Shown: positions 1-10,542 of the stretch, in pieces
Layout: each line of letters begins with the position of its first letter
Numbering within the stretch: the stretch's first letter is position 1
Assembly (NCBI GenBank): GCA_020698575.1
Contig: CM036239.1
Location: 47,519,763-47,583,762, forward strand
Reading direction: 5' to 3'
DNA from: Bostrychus sinensis
Taxonomy: Eukaryota > Chordata > Actinopteri > Gobiiformes > Eleotridae
DNA length: 64,000 nucleotides
Translations under genes and position numbers: made by a program
Notes under the pieces: generated by a model
The model's database searches: none
What the model saw: only the letters and a program-made list of their open reading frames with translations
What the model was told of the DNA's origin: nothing

Positions 1-283
1 TAGGCACTATGGCATATGTGAAGTGCTATTGAGAAACATAAGAACGGGGCAGAAGCTGATGTCAGTCACCACCATACCAATCTGTACTTTTTATTTTGTG
101 ACTGCAGAGTGTTTATTAAAACTTGTTAAACCTCGGCGAGTGGTCTGGTCCCTGCAGCCTGGGCAGAAGTTGAGGGGTTAAACTTGAAATCAAAGTAGTT
201 GAAAGTGCACAACTTGGGGAGAAGAGGTTGAAAATAAAACCAATGGATCAGGCAGTGACAATATATGTATATACTGTAGTAGC

Positions 284-900
284 CAGGGGCGGACTGGCCA
301 TCTGTGCATTCTGGAGGATCACAGAACGGCCGGTCGCTGAGACGGCCGATGGGCCGTTTTACATAGACTCCATAAACACATACACAACCAGGCCAGAGAG
401 GGCGCAGCCGCGCATATGCGCAACAGCAGAGTAGAAGAAGAAAGCAGAACAGCTGCAGCCACTCAATGCAGCAGGCACTCGAACAAGCGCGCAGTCCGCC
501 GACAGGCGGCCGTGAAGACGGCGGTGGCGTGCGAGCAGAGGCTGCCGTGCGTTTACGTCATGGATAAAAAACGGTTAATAAAACGAAAGGAGAAGGGCGG
601 AGAAGAGAAAGTCAGGGAAAAAGAAGCTTAAGTCGCTTGCATGTGAGGCGTTCAAGTGTAAAAAAATAACACAACTGTTTGACAGCAGCAGTGCTACAGC
701 CACATCCACCAGTACAGCACAACATGAGGATGAAGAGGCTGAGAGTGCGGTGGTGGGGGCCCAGCGCTGCTCAGGCTCAGGGACCCACAGAACCAGATGA
801 AGTTTTACCTCAGGTAGAGCCGTGTACAGAGCAAGTGGTGAGTATAGCTTACTGTATGAAACACAGGGCTTTCATAGCTATTTAGGTTACGACATATTTA
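284..900 (+). mobile_element. hAT-like DNA transposon, 5' part (fragment)
   Basis: The segment opens with CAGGGGCGGACTGG, a terminal sequence also seen at 18877. About 270 bases in there is an ATG (560) followed by a lysine/arginine-rich start (MDKKRLIKRKEKGG), then further basic and acidic low-complexity sequence broken by stops. This resembles the N-terminus of fish hAT-type transposase genes with a zinc-finger start. No catalytic domain or right end is visible, so it is a 5' fragment or its first exon. The family call is by resemblance only. Confidence 0.45.
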
Positions 901-1027
901 TTCCACTTCCTATACATAGCTCTAAAACACTATCATAACAATAACAATATGAATAATAAGAGTAATATTCTATCTAATATGGCTGTGAAGATTCTCATTC
1001 ATCCAGGCTGATTCCATTGCAATCATA

Positions 1028-1170
1028 GGTTTAAAAGCTGTCATCTGGACTTGGTTTTAAAGAGAGCTCTCTTACAGCCAAATTTCAGAAGTGAGAAAGC
1101 CTCTTGGATAAAAGGTGAAACTTTAAACTCTTCAACTTTAAAACCAAGTCCAGATGACAGCTTTTAAACC
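1028..1170. repeat. Fold-back element with perfect 32-bp arms
   Basis: Bases 1028-1059 and 1139-1170 are exact reverse complements, separated by a 79-base loop. The flanking bases 983-1027 also resemble the sequence beside a related single arm at 29795-29895, so this is a member of a dispersed family and not a chance palindrome. It is likely a MITE or the end of a larger element. No coding potential. Confidence 0.75.
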
Positions 1171-1229
1171 TACTATTGCAACTATATCTAATATGAATTA
1201 AATCCAGGGATGTTCCCAAGCCCTCCAAT

Positions 1230-1490
1230 AATAAGTCATAGTGTAATCCAGGACTAAACTATATCTAAAACATGACACAACCAGGTCTAACCAAGACTAA
1301 ACCCTAACTAAAATAGGTATACGCTGTCCAAATCTATAGCTAAACCAGGTTTAAACCAGGTCTAAACAGGGACAAAACCAGGTCTTAATCAGGTCTGTGC
1401 CAGGATCAAATCAGATTCAAATCCGGGACTAAACCTGTACAAAACCAGGTCTAAACCAGGACCTAATCAGGTCCAAACCCTAGTGATGTC
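1230..1490. repeat. Degenerate minisatellite, about 11-12 bp unit
   Basis: Repeated variants of CCAGGTCTAAA (CCAGGACTAAA, CAGGTTTAAA, CAGGTCCAAA and others) follow one another with spacing of about 11-12 bases or multiples of it. Units are diverged, so the array is old. No ORF of note. Confidence 0.65.
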
Positions 1491-1572
1491 CCTGTATGAA
1501 TCTAAAGGTAAGCTTTGATAGGAAAAGGGATGAAGTAGATTACATATTGACCTCTCTGACATTTAATTAAGA

Positions 1573-1777
1573 CCCATAAACAATTTCCTAAAGTCTTGAA
1601 ATTATATATTTTTTAATTAATACGATCACAAACGACTTTAGAAGATCTAAAGATTTTTGATTTTTAGTTTACTATCATAAACAACTTCTAATTGAAATTG
1701 TGCTTTTTGCTTTATACAATCCAAGATGTAATTTTTTTTTTTTTCCAGGGCTGTTTTTCAGTCCCAGTCTGTCCCTG
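1573..1777 (-). repeat. Dispersed repeat copy, inverted relative to 18877-19097
   Basis: On the minus strand this reads CAGGGACAGACTGGGACTG and continues collinear with 18877-19097 through the AATATATAATTTCAAG stretch to CCCATAAA. The start resembles the terminal sequence at 284. It is probably a short hAT-type non-autonomous element. The sequence next to it (from 1834) matches the sequence next to the other copy in the opposite relative orientation. Confidence 0.6.
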
Positions 1778-1833
1778 GTAGTAGCTGATCTTTTCTATGG
1801 GCTCTGCCGTGTGGCTGTTGTCTGCTTCAGTGT

Positions 1834-2340
1834 GCGCTGACTGTAATTGTGATTTGAATGTTTCATTAGTTCAACTGTGTTGCTTGAAGTTGAAGCCATC
1901 CGCCTTATGTACCTGTACAAGCTAGCACTGTGAGCATTGTGAGTACAGTTGGTATTGTTCTACATGGGTTGAAAGTCACCAGCCTACAATGGAACCATTT
2001 TAGAGCAGGGCAGAGATAAAACTACTTGGTCTGGTTAGACAGGTCAGTTTCTTGTCCTACCATCATCACATTTCCATGTTAGAAAGGTTAAAGCAAAACT
2101 GTGCTTCCTGTACAGAAACTGTTCCTCCTTTACATTTTCAGCTAAACGTGTTATTGTTGAAATGTCCATCCTTCCTCAGTTTGACAATGGGGATAAAATC
2201 TATCATCATTCTTGCAAAGAAAGCCTTCAAAAACTGGATGAACACATCACTGTCTGCTCTACTCTCAGGTTAACTGCCACTCACTGCAATCCCATAGCAA
2301 CATGCACTGACTCATATTTGTGTATAAAACTATGTTAGCT
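1834..2340 (+). pseudogene. LINE reverse-transcriptase C-terminal fragment, copy 1
   Basis: From about 2085 the translation resembles the region downstream of the RT domain in fish LINEs. It contains an SAKRV-like block (in another frame), then SILPQFDNGDKIYH and a leucine-rich stretch ending near 2335. The related LINE signature is a leucine/aspartate 'LDYGD' motif, here changed to FDNGD. The reading frame shifts between 2100 and 2160. Bases 1834-2240 are almost identical to 19101-19509, including about 230 bases upstream that are not recognisably coding, so both are copies of one composite unit. No RT catalytic motif remains. Clade is uncertain (L2/CR1-like). Confidence 0.5.
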
Positions 2341-2559
2341 CTCACTGCTCCTCATCTAAACCAGAAATGCCCTTGAGGTGTAACACTGATCCTCAGCTTA
2401 TCAAAATAAAAGTTCCCAAAACCAAGTCATTTTTTGGCCTTTGCCGCCCCAAATGATTTGAACTTGTATCAAAATACACTTCATATGGAATCAATGATCT
2501 AACTTTAGCTGTTAAAAGCAGGTTAAAGGACATTTTATGGACTCATGTAAATGTTTTAC

Positions 2560-2700
2560 TGATGAACAATAGTTTCATCTTTTCTTGTATGTGTAATTGT
2601 TCCACTTTTCCCTCTCCCTTCAGAGTCAACACTGTAACTAAGAATTTGTTCTTAATGTTGTGCCTGGTAAAATAAAGGTTCAATGAAATGAAAACTTTTG
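2560..2700 (+). mobile_element. Possible LINE 3' end
   Basis: The stretch ends with a CTGGTAAAATAAAGGTTCAA motif followed by ATG/AAA-rich repeats. This is the form of tail seen at the 3' ends of fish L2-type LINEs. There is no coding sequence. The call rests on the tail alone. Confidence 0.35.
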
Positions 2701-3675
2701 CAGAAATTATTAAAAACAAAAAAAAAGTTCTTACCTTATCAAAAGCTTTGTGGTGAATGTTACATTGAGTTGTCCTTGATATTATCTAGAGCTGCTCTGA
2801 CTTTTATGCTCTCAGGTAATATCTATATGTTAAGGCCCCTCCCATCAGTCACAGGGATTGTCTCTGTACTCTCTGAATGTTTGTCTGCACAGGTAAACCT
2901 GAAAGAAGTAGTGGAAAGGCAAGTGTGACAATTTTTTTTTTTTTTTTTAAACAAGTTTTTAAAAAATTAAGATATAGGTTTATTGTAATCTTTAGAAATT
3001 TTAGAGGTGAGTTTAATTTTTGAGACATTTCAAAATCTTCTGCATTTTTTTTCTTGTAGACAAAAGCAATACAGTTTTTACACATTCTTTTTTACACATC
3101 CTTTTTTAAAATTTGAACTGTGTAGTTATTTAAATTTCTCTTAATTGGAGAGGAGCAACTGGATAATATGATTCAGTCCCACAACTGCTGCTTCATGTAC
3201 ACACTATACTCTGATTAAGCTAGGAGAGGCATTTAACTGCACTTGGTACTAAACAGACAGAACAGCATTAAGCAGGACAACATTAGTGTTTAGAGACATA
3301 CTCACACATTTTTAGACCAACAAAGAGAAATATTATCGTTGTGCTGCTTTGTTTTGTTCCGTTGTGTTTAAAAGTGAAAGCTTGACTACTGTAGCTTTGA
3401 TACATCTATGCGGCTGTGTAAGAAACATTTACCATGTGAGGAACGTATTTTTCTCAATTTAATTTACAGTACAGTAGAGTCAGCAAAAGTTGCTAAACAG
3501 TGCTAACATTAAGGCTAAGAATAACAATTGGAGAGTTGTCCTCAGTAATGAAATGAGCAGAGGAGGAGCAGCTCAGTCTGTGGTAAAGGCCTGGGCTGGT
3601 TATTATCTCTACGTCTAGTTGCTTCAAAAAAGGTAGGAAAAAAGAGCATTTTTACTTTAATCTCCTTTAGATTCT

Positions 3676-3678
<3 letters not shown>

Positions 3679-3715
<37 letters not shown>

Positions 3716-3729
3716 GGGGGGGGTGGGTG
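3679..3729. repeat. (GT)n microsatellite with G-run
   Basis: About 17 GT dinucleotides followed by a run of 11 G and GTGGGTG. A second GT-plus-G array is at 54897. Confidence 0.95.
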
Positions 3730-6700
3730 TTTGTCAGTTGCATAATTTATAAGAAAGAACTGAGGTGACATGAAATTAGCTTAACTGTATTAATAAAAAG
3801 ATATATGTATACATCCAATGCTATCCTCTGCATCCAAGTCTAACCTAAACTAAACCTTCTAGAGTTGTCTCTGAGTAGGTTTTATTGATTTTGTTCAATT
3901 TTTAACCATAGCACATTTGTCAAATTCAATTTTAAACTATAGTTATTAATAAAGTTAATTATTGCTCTCTAAGACATGCTTAAAACTTTCCAAAAAAGTT
4001 TCTTATAAAATAATATATTTTGTTCCAGCTCAGGCTGAGCACCCCTAAAACTGAAACTCTACAATCATCTCTGAAAACGTACCTCCCTCACTTAACGATG
4101 GGACCAGGCAACAGTAGCCTCACAAATACAAACACTGTAACTCAGATCAGGCACAGAGACAAATCCAAATAACTTCCTCTCACCTCCCTAAGTAGTCACC
4201 TCCCCCTGTAGTGAGGCCTGAGACTAACTCAGCTCCCAGCTCACAGACTTGAACTGTTACACCTCCTCAAACTCACAGAAGTAGTTGCTCTTGACACAAT
4301 GCCCTGTTATCAATGGGAATCAAACATAATACATCACATGGGACATTGCAATGCTAAAGCTAACAGTCAGGAGAGTGAGCTGCAGAGGCTACAAGCTCAG
4401 GTCCTTGGGCTGCAGATACAACAAATGAGTGAAATAAAGAAAGAGTAAGATAAGGACAAGCAGAAGGCAAAGACTCACAGCACAAACTGCATCCTGCTCC
4501 AGTTCTACAGCTCCTCAGTTCAGCCCTAATTTTACACAACAACGCCAAGGTCCACTCAGGTAAAAAGGGGTCATGGACGTAAGAGACAATCTGATATAAT
4601 CATGTGCTACTACGTCCTGAGGAAGGGACAGTTGTGACTTTTCCTGGTGGTCTCACAGTGAACTGTTCCAGGGGCCACTCTCTGTCAGACAAATGTTAAT
4701 GACCCAACCTGAACCTGGGTCTGCTCTGGGCTACGGTGTTGGTTACTCCTGAATGAGGATCCTCTTCCTCCTCCTGTGGTGACTGAACAATGGTTACCAT
4801 GGATACAACTGATACAGCCTTATAATCCACCAAAAGACTTTATACTTTGGATATTTACAGATCTCCAGGATGATGACCCAGTTTATGGTACACGACATGG
4901 GATATGCCACACCCAGACTCAGTGTGTGATTACATTTCTGTGGGACCTGGGGGCGTGGCTGCTGCTGCTGAACTCTCCCCTACACAAACACATCTCTGTG
5001 CTCTCTCACCTGAGAGTGCAGCACATATCACCTTAGCTGCAGACGCAGGTCACGAAGCCAAATCACCAGCCCTGTGGTAAAGAAAGCATACAGCTGTTCC
5101 TGACTACACATTACTGTTTCATCCAGATGTTTCTGAAAGAGTTGAGGTTGGCAGTGCAGTTCTCTTTCAGAAACAAGGGATGGTGTGGTTGGTCAACAAA
5201 AATACTAATGTACCAGAGCTAAACTGGACAACACTGAGACGACACAATACAACAATATCTATGGCAGGAACTAAAACTCAAATGTCATATTTATATTTGT
5301 TTAATTTATTTATTTTTTTTAAGCTTTTTTTAAGTAAATGAATGAATTCCTCCTCTTAAGTTCAGCTGTAATCCCAGAATTCCACAAGTTTACCTTTAAC
5401 AGAAACACAGTTCTTCTTTATATTCGTTCTAACGCCTGTTTTTAAACATGTCCTCTCCCCTAAGATTATATTTATCATCCCTATCTTCAAACATAAACAA
5501 TATGCTATTTAGCAATTTTTTTTACTTTCTACATAAATAATGCTGTATTAGGACTCACTAAATCATAGAATTTTACGGCTTGAAATTTGATAAATATTGG
5601 TTTAGATTCATTGTAAGCAGAATGGTTGATGATCCTTGTGTTTTTTTCTGTAAAATAAAAATTGGTTTTGTATTTGTTGCATAAGTCTGCCCCCAAACTT
5701 CAACACAGCAGGTCATATCTGGTAGAACAAGAGAACAATATGCATGTATAGTGTAGTTTTGTTTAAAATATACTTAATTTTAGAAAGGATTGCAGTTGTT
5801 TGTGATATTTTTGTTTGAATATGGGTTATGTGCTGTTTATGAGATACATTTTCATCAATTATTACTCCACAACATTATTTTTATTTACTCTTTCTAAAAC
5901 CACATAAGTTAACATTAAATCCACATTATCTTTAATTTGTCCATTTTATTTGTGAAAATAAAATGTCCAAGTTTATAGAGCAGATTTAAATAGTGCTCTA
6001 ACTGACCAGATGCATGCTGGGAAATAAGCCAGAATAGTTTCCTGTTTGAGGCCCAAACTCTCCTCCAACAGTTGGCTCAGGTCCTGTTAACCTTGGAATT
6101 ATCTCCTCTCTCTGTGATGATACAAAGTCTTCTGCTGGAATAAGACAAAAGTGGTCGAACCACTCTCTTGTGAATTAATAAAAAAAATAATAATACTAAT
6201 AACCTGATCCCTTAAGGACAGCATCTTTTATAATTTCTGGTAACACAAATTATAATACGGCCTTGAAAATGACAGTTATTATTCACCTAGACAGTTGCTA
6301 CTCAAAGTTTTCCTCATAAACATCCATTTTGGTTCATCACTGGCCTGGTGCCACCAGCTGCAGTTTGTCACGTCCACTAAAGTTCATCCAGGTCAATATT
6401 ATGGAGTTATAAAAAATCATTAAGAAGCCATTCTGATGTGCCACTCCTCCTTTATCGTTTAAATTCCCCCAGTGGTCATTTCTATCACAGCAGCCTCTCT
6501 CTGCTGTTATCACCCCTCCTTTCTCTACTCTCTAGCTGCTACCCTCTCTGCACATTTATTTTTCTTTTTTTTCTACTCTTTGACTGAAATGTTAGAATAT
6601 AACTGAGTGTTGTTATAAGTAAGCATAAACAAATTGCATAATAAAAGTAAATATAAGTAAATAAAATTAGAAACCACAACGTATGATTGTAATAAAGACT

Positions 6701-7249
6701 GTAGATAGTTGATAAATTGCAAGGTTACTCATAACTTTCTTCATTACTTTTTAAAATTAACCTCATCACATCACTATATATAATAGAGTATTTGATTTTG
6801 CTTATGTTTAAAGATATTTTATTTTAATCAGATCAAAGTTTATAACACATTGAGCCCCCGCTGGATGTGGGAGGGACTCACAACTAGCACTGGACACCTA
6901 CTAAACTTTTAAGAGAGAGACAGCAGAACTGGTAGAAGCTGTGAGACTCCGTACTGAAGCAGCTGTGAGGAAATGCAAAGGACATGCAGAGGAAATGAGG
7001 CAGCAGATGAAACGGCAAAGAAAGCAGTTGGTTATGTGGGACCTTTAAGCAAAAAGTATACAGTCTGTGTGCAGACGAATGCAGAGAAATATGAGGGACA
7101 TACAGTGAAGTTGACAGAAAGATGTTATTGACTTAGACTCATACAAGACCGTATGAGTTTGGACTGACAAAGGTGCAAAGAAGGACAAAAAAGGACTATG
7201 GCACTATCATGATGGACGTCTAGTGGCACTTAGCACACTATTAAGCATG
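3730..7249. other. AT-rich stretch without recognised gene
   Basis: I see no convincing gene. Short ORFs occur at 4360-4548 (minus) and 4776-5036 (plus). Around 4373-4460 the plus strand could encode a short glutamine/leucine heptad-like run, and 4590-5040 has a higher GC content. None matches a family I recognise. Poly-A/T tracts and AATAAA-like sites are scattered. Bases 6580-6775 form a dispersed repeat listed separately. Confidence 0.5.
6580..6775. repeat. Dispersed repeat, partner at 52438-52612
   Basis: The two segments align over about 180 bases with small indels. They share GTTGTAATATAAGTAAGCATAA-like sequence at one end and GCAAGGTTACTCATAAC followed by AACCTCATCA at the other. Both are AT-rich and non-coding. 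In the second copy the repeat directly abuts the TA microsatellite at the end of an R4-type LINE. Confidence 0.7.
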
Positions 7250-7506
7250 TTAGCTACAGAAGCTCACAAGCTTGGACACATTTTGAAAACTATCTCATTA
7301 CGATGACAAAAGTATGTAAATATTTTGTCATACAACATTTTGGAGATTGGTTGAGAGCAAATTACATTCTGTAAAGGTATTTGGCTAAAATCATGAACTT
7401 CATCAACATGAAAAGGGCTGTGTAATAAACTAAATTATAAATTGTACTCTTCATTGTGACCCAAAATAATTGTGATTATGATTTTTTCCATAATCGAGCA
7501 GCCCTA
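7250..7506. mobile_element. End of a hAT-type MITE
   Basis: The segment ends in ATAATCGAGCAGCCCTA, a terminal signature shared by many fish hAT-type non-autonomous elements. Directly after it retroviral integrase coding sequence begins, so the element (or a deletion around it) forms the left border of the retroviral remnant. I could not find the opposite terminus. Confidence 0.45.
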
Positions 7507-8127
7507 GTTGGATGCGTTGCCATTAGCGCTGATGGCAATGCGATCCACACCTGACAAACATCTGAATCTGTCTCCACATGAGATTTTAACTGGGAGAAGG
7601 ATGGACTCCTCTCCAAACTGAAATAAGTGTCCATAGAAATGACCAAGACCATGAAATCTCTGACCACTACAAGTCAGTTACTAACTTGAGCCTAGTTCTC
7701 TCCCAACAGGTCCTGAACCTCGAGGATTCTCCTGACACCACACTGAAAGACCCAATCAAACCTGGTACTGGGTAATGGTAAAGACTGTTAAAGACCGTTA
7801 AATGGACTGGACCCAAATTTTTAGGTCCATATAAAGTACTTAACAGCCGCTCTAGAGCAGTTAGAGTCGAAAAGACAGACAAAAGTCAAAAGAGCAAGTT
7901 GAGTCATTGGATCCATATCACTCACTGTGTTAGGGCCCATCCTCCTGAACGCTCATTAGAACAGATTAGAACTGATTTGGCCTGACTTACTTAACCATGA
8001 CTGTTGCATTGCCAGGGTGCTCCGTTAGAGGCACCATGCTCACCCTATTTCTGTTTACTATTCTGATTGTCCCACCTATTTTCTGGTACTTTGAATCAGG
8101 CCAACCTACCACTTCTCTTAATACTCA
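7507..8127 (+). pseudogene. Endogenous retrovirus remnant: integrase C-terminal part and start of env region
   Basis: The first 110 bases encode the end of a retroviral integrase core: an [10 protein letters not shown] block, then [10 protein letters not shown]. After a broken stretch, 7799-7975 is open and encodes a WTGPKFLGPYKVL block and a WIHITHC block. These are the hallmarks of the SH3-like integrase C-terminal domain of gamma/epsilon-type retroviruses. Stops and at least one frameshift lie between the two, so the gene is dead. From about 8030 a short leucine-rich hydrophobic stretch could be the env leader. The remnant is cut at 8127 by the insertion of an LTR retrotransposon and resumes at 17418. 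Gag, protease and RT are missing to the left. Confidence 0.7.
8124..8127. other. Target-site duplication CTCA (left)
   Basis: CTCA directly precedes the 3' LTR and recurs at 17418-17421 directly after the 5' LTR. Confidence 0.85.
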
Positions 8128-9573
8128 TGTAGGGTACATATATAAAAATATATACACTTAACTAAGACAAAGATTAAGAGTAATAATTCCGCATTGGTAC
8201 CAGTTAGCCTTGCTCTAACGTGCAGATTAAAACACCTAAACTAATGTCTTAAGAGGGAAGGATTGACCAGGAGGGACTCAGTTTAATAGATAAAGACCAC
8301 CAAACTCAACTTAATTTAGATTAGGTATAACGTTTATTTACACAATAAGGTGGAATAGTGTACTGAGGCACAGGTAAATTTTGAAAGGAATGTAATTATG
8401 AACAGAACCGTTACGCAGAATTATTGATTAACTAATGATGAATTGCAGTGGAGCAAGTTATAAACTGACTTATTAAATTATTGGAAATTTAGGAATAAGG
8501 GAGTAGACTCTGAGACTATAAGTGCCAACTTTGTCAACATATACAACACTGTGGTACCGTCGGAGCAGGAGGGGAAGGCGGCGACGACAGCCAGCCTCCG
8601 GTTTCAGCCAGGGGCTCGGATATTGTTCTTTGTCCTTTAGAGCCGCAGGGTGTAGCAGGGCTGGTGTTCCCGGCTCCAAACAGCGGTTCGTGGTGTGTCC
8701 TCCAAGCTCCACAGCCAGTCGCCAGGTGTCCCGTTATGTTGAACAGGAGCGTGATGCCGCTCAGTGAGAGTTTAGCTGTTGTTCAGCGTAAGGCAGCGTC
8801 AAAGTCTCAGAGTATGGCAAATGTCCCTTTTTATGCCGAATGAAAATTCAATAAAAATCCTTTCACAGCAATTCGAAACTTTAGAAGTATAACTTCTTAA
8901 ATTAGCTGCTTTGGTCAAGGCAGCGATTGTTAAAGATGGCGGATGTTGCGCGGCGCGAGGCTTTTCAAAATAAACTACAAAAATGATACTTGAACGAAAG
9001 TTTGGGCGACTTATTGTGAAAAGATGTTATCACCGGCAAGGTGAACTTAACGCAACAAAAAATGACGAGAAGAAAAGAAAAATTAAACTTAAAAGACGAA
9101 GGAGAGACGAAACTAAACTGAACTGAGGAATGTGGGCCGCACCCCAAGATAAGACTGGAAGGGTGTCTCGGCCCCCCCCCCCCCCTTTGAACTGATAGTG
9201 GAGGGGATTCAAATTACCTCTGCTAGACACAAAGTAAATGTCATAAAAAGAAATGTGTCTTACTCCACTTCAATTTACGCACCTTTAAAAACATGTTATA
9301 TTTAACAGTTTTCACAAAACATAGCTATGACATTTTCCTGTAAAGTAACATGTTAATGCATATAAAGTCTTTTAAACAGATGAGATGTACCAGGTCCCTG
9401 GTTTTTATCAGAGAAGCGAGGAGGCCTCTTCTGGCATTATTATTGGTCTGCAGTTCGTAAAGGACAGATTTATGTCTTTGTTTTGCATCCTTGGTGGGTA
9501 AGAGCAGACTTCTCGTCTCCTAAAGGAATGTCCATTTCTGATAGAATTTCAGCAGTGGTCCAGAACTCCTACA
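8128..9573 (-). repeat. 3' LTR of the minus-strand retrotransposon
   Basis: 1446 bp, on the minus strand TGTAGGAG...CCCTACA, with the usual TG/CA ends. It matches 15984-17417 nearly base for base. Differences include a C-run of 13-14 against 9-10 near 9172 and an eight-base insertion near 8808. Small ORFs in either strand (for example 8473-8712) occur in both LTRs only because the LTRs are copies. The plus-strand TATATAAAAATATATAC at the low end lies near the end of the LTR on the minus strand. Confidence 0.95.
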
Positions 9574-9584
9574 TATCCCCCCTG
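9574..9584 (-). promoter_or_regulatory. Polypurine tract
   Basis: On the minus strand ACAGGGGGGATA lies immediately upstream of the 3' LTR start. A purine run with six G directly at the LTR border is the normal primer for plus-strand DNA synthesis. Confidence 0.85.
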
Positions 9585-10542
9585 TTGGCTTGAAGGGCTC
9601 AGGGAAAGGACTTCAGGCCAATCTCCAGGAATCCAGGAATCAGCTGCTGAATTAACACACAGTGGTTATGATAACAGAGTTGGCGTCATTAAACTAGGTT
9701 GGGAACCATGGGGCCTAAGGCAGTATGGAGGTCTAACTCCTTTATGGGTTTTTATGGTTTTAATTAAACAAGGACCTAAGGTTGGTCATTACTTAGGCTA
9801 AGAGGGATATAACACTAAATTTCTCATAGAGTTGATCTGTGTTATCCTTTATTATGAAAGAAGTATACAACCTACTGTGAAACTGAATAAGACGCACAGA
9901 GAAAATATAACCTTTCGAAGTGTTATTTAATTAGACCTATGCAGATTGCAAGATATAGTTAAGAGTTCACGTTTGATTATATAAAATGCTAAAACATTTG
10001 TGGGTTTCTCATATAATGCGTGAAGTCATACTAATTAATTTTCTAAACTAAGTATTGAAAGTATTGAAACTATGTGACTAAACTAAAGCTCATGCATGCA
10101 ATAGTAATACAAACAAAAATAAGAGAAAATTGGTTTTCCCTAGAGGGCGTCCGTCCTCTCAAAGGCAACCTTGTTTGGGTTCTGGGATTTTATTTTGTAC
10201 CTCGTGTATTACAAATTTTGTTTGCTTGGCTGACACAATTTTGGGAGCTGAAAATGGCTCTGGGGCTGTCTGTTTGACTGAACTTCTGCCATTGCTTCAG
10301 CTTGAGAAAATGTCTGCTTCTGCATGTTTACATTTCCCGTTTAGCTGGTACCTTGTACTGAGTTTAGGCAATGGTGGCTAGTTGCAGCTCAAAGCCAGTT
10401 TGTAAAGGACTCATTTGGTTCTATTTTGGTTTGTATTAGAGAGAAAGAGTTAGTGGACACAGAGAGGAGGGGTTAGAGGTTATTTACCCCCCTGAGGTGT
10501 AGTTGTGTAGGAGGCAAGCTCTCCTAGCTGTGGGTTAGTAGA
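9585..10542 (-). other. Retrotransposon 3' internal region, decayed
   Basis: Between the stop of the long frame and the polypurine tract I see only short broken reading frames. Just after the stop, the minus frame still reads like the linker that follows the integrase zinc-binding domain (a GELASYTTP stretch). No integrase DDE core is recognisable. Plus-strand ORFs at 10074-10381 have no known similarity. Confidence 0.5.

Noticed and set aside
4776..5036. 86-codon ORF with moderately complex sequence
   Set aside because: No recognisable domain, no splice or promoter context, and no second copy in the window.
8473..8712. 79-codon ORF conserved between the two LTRs (also 16329-16568)
   Set aside because: LTRs are copies of each other, so conservation is automatic. 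No protein family or translation signal supports it.
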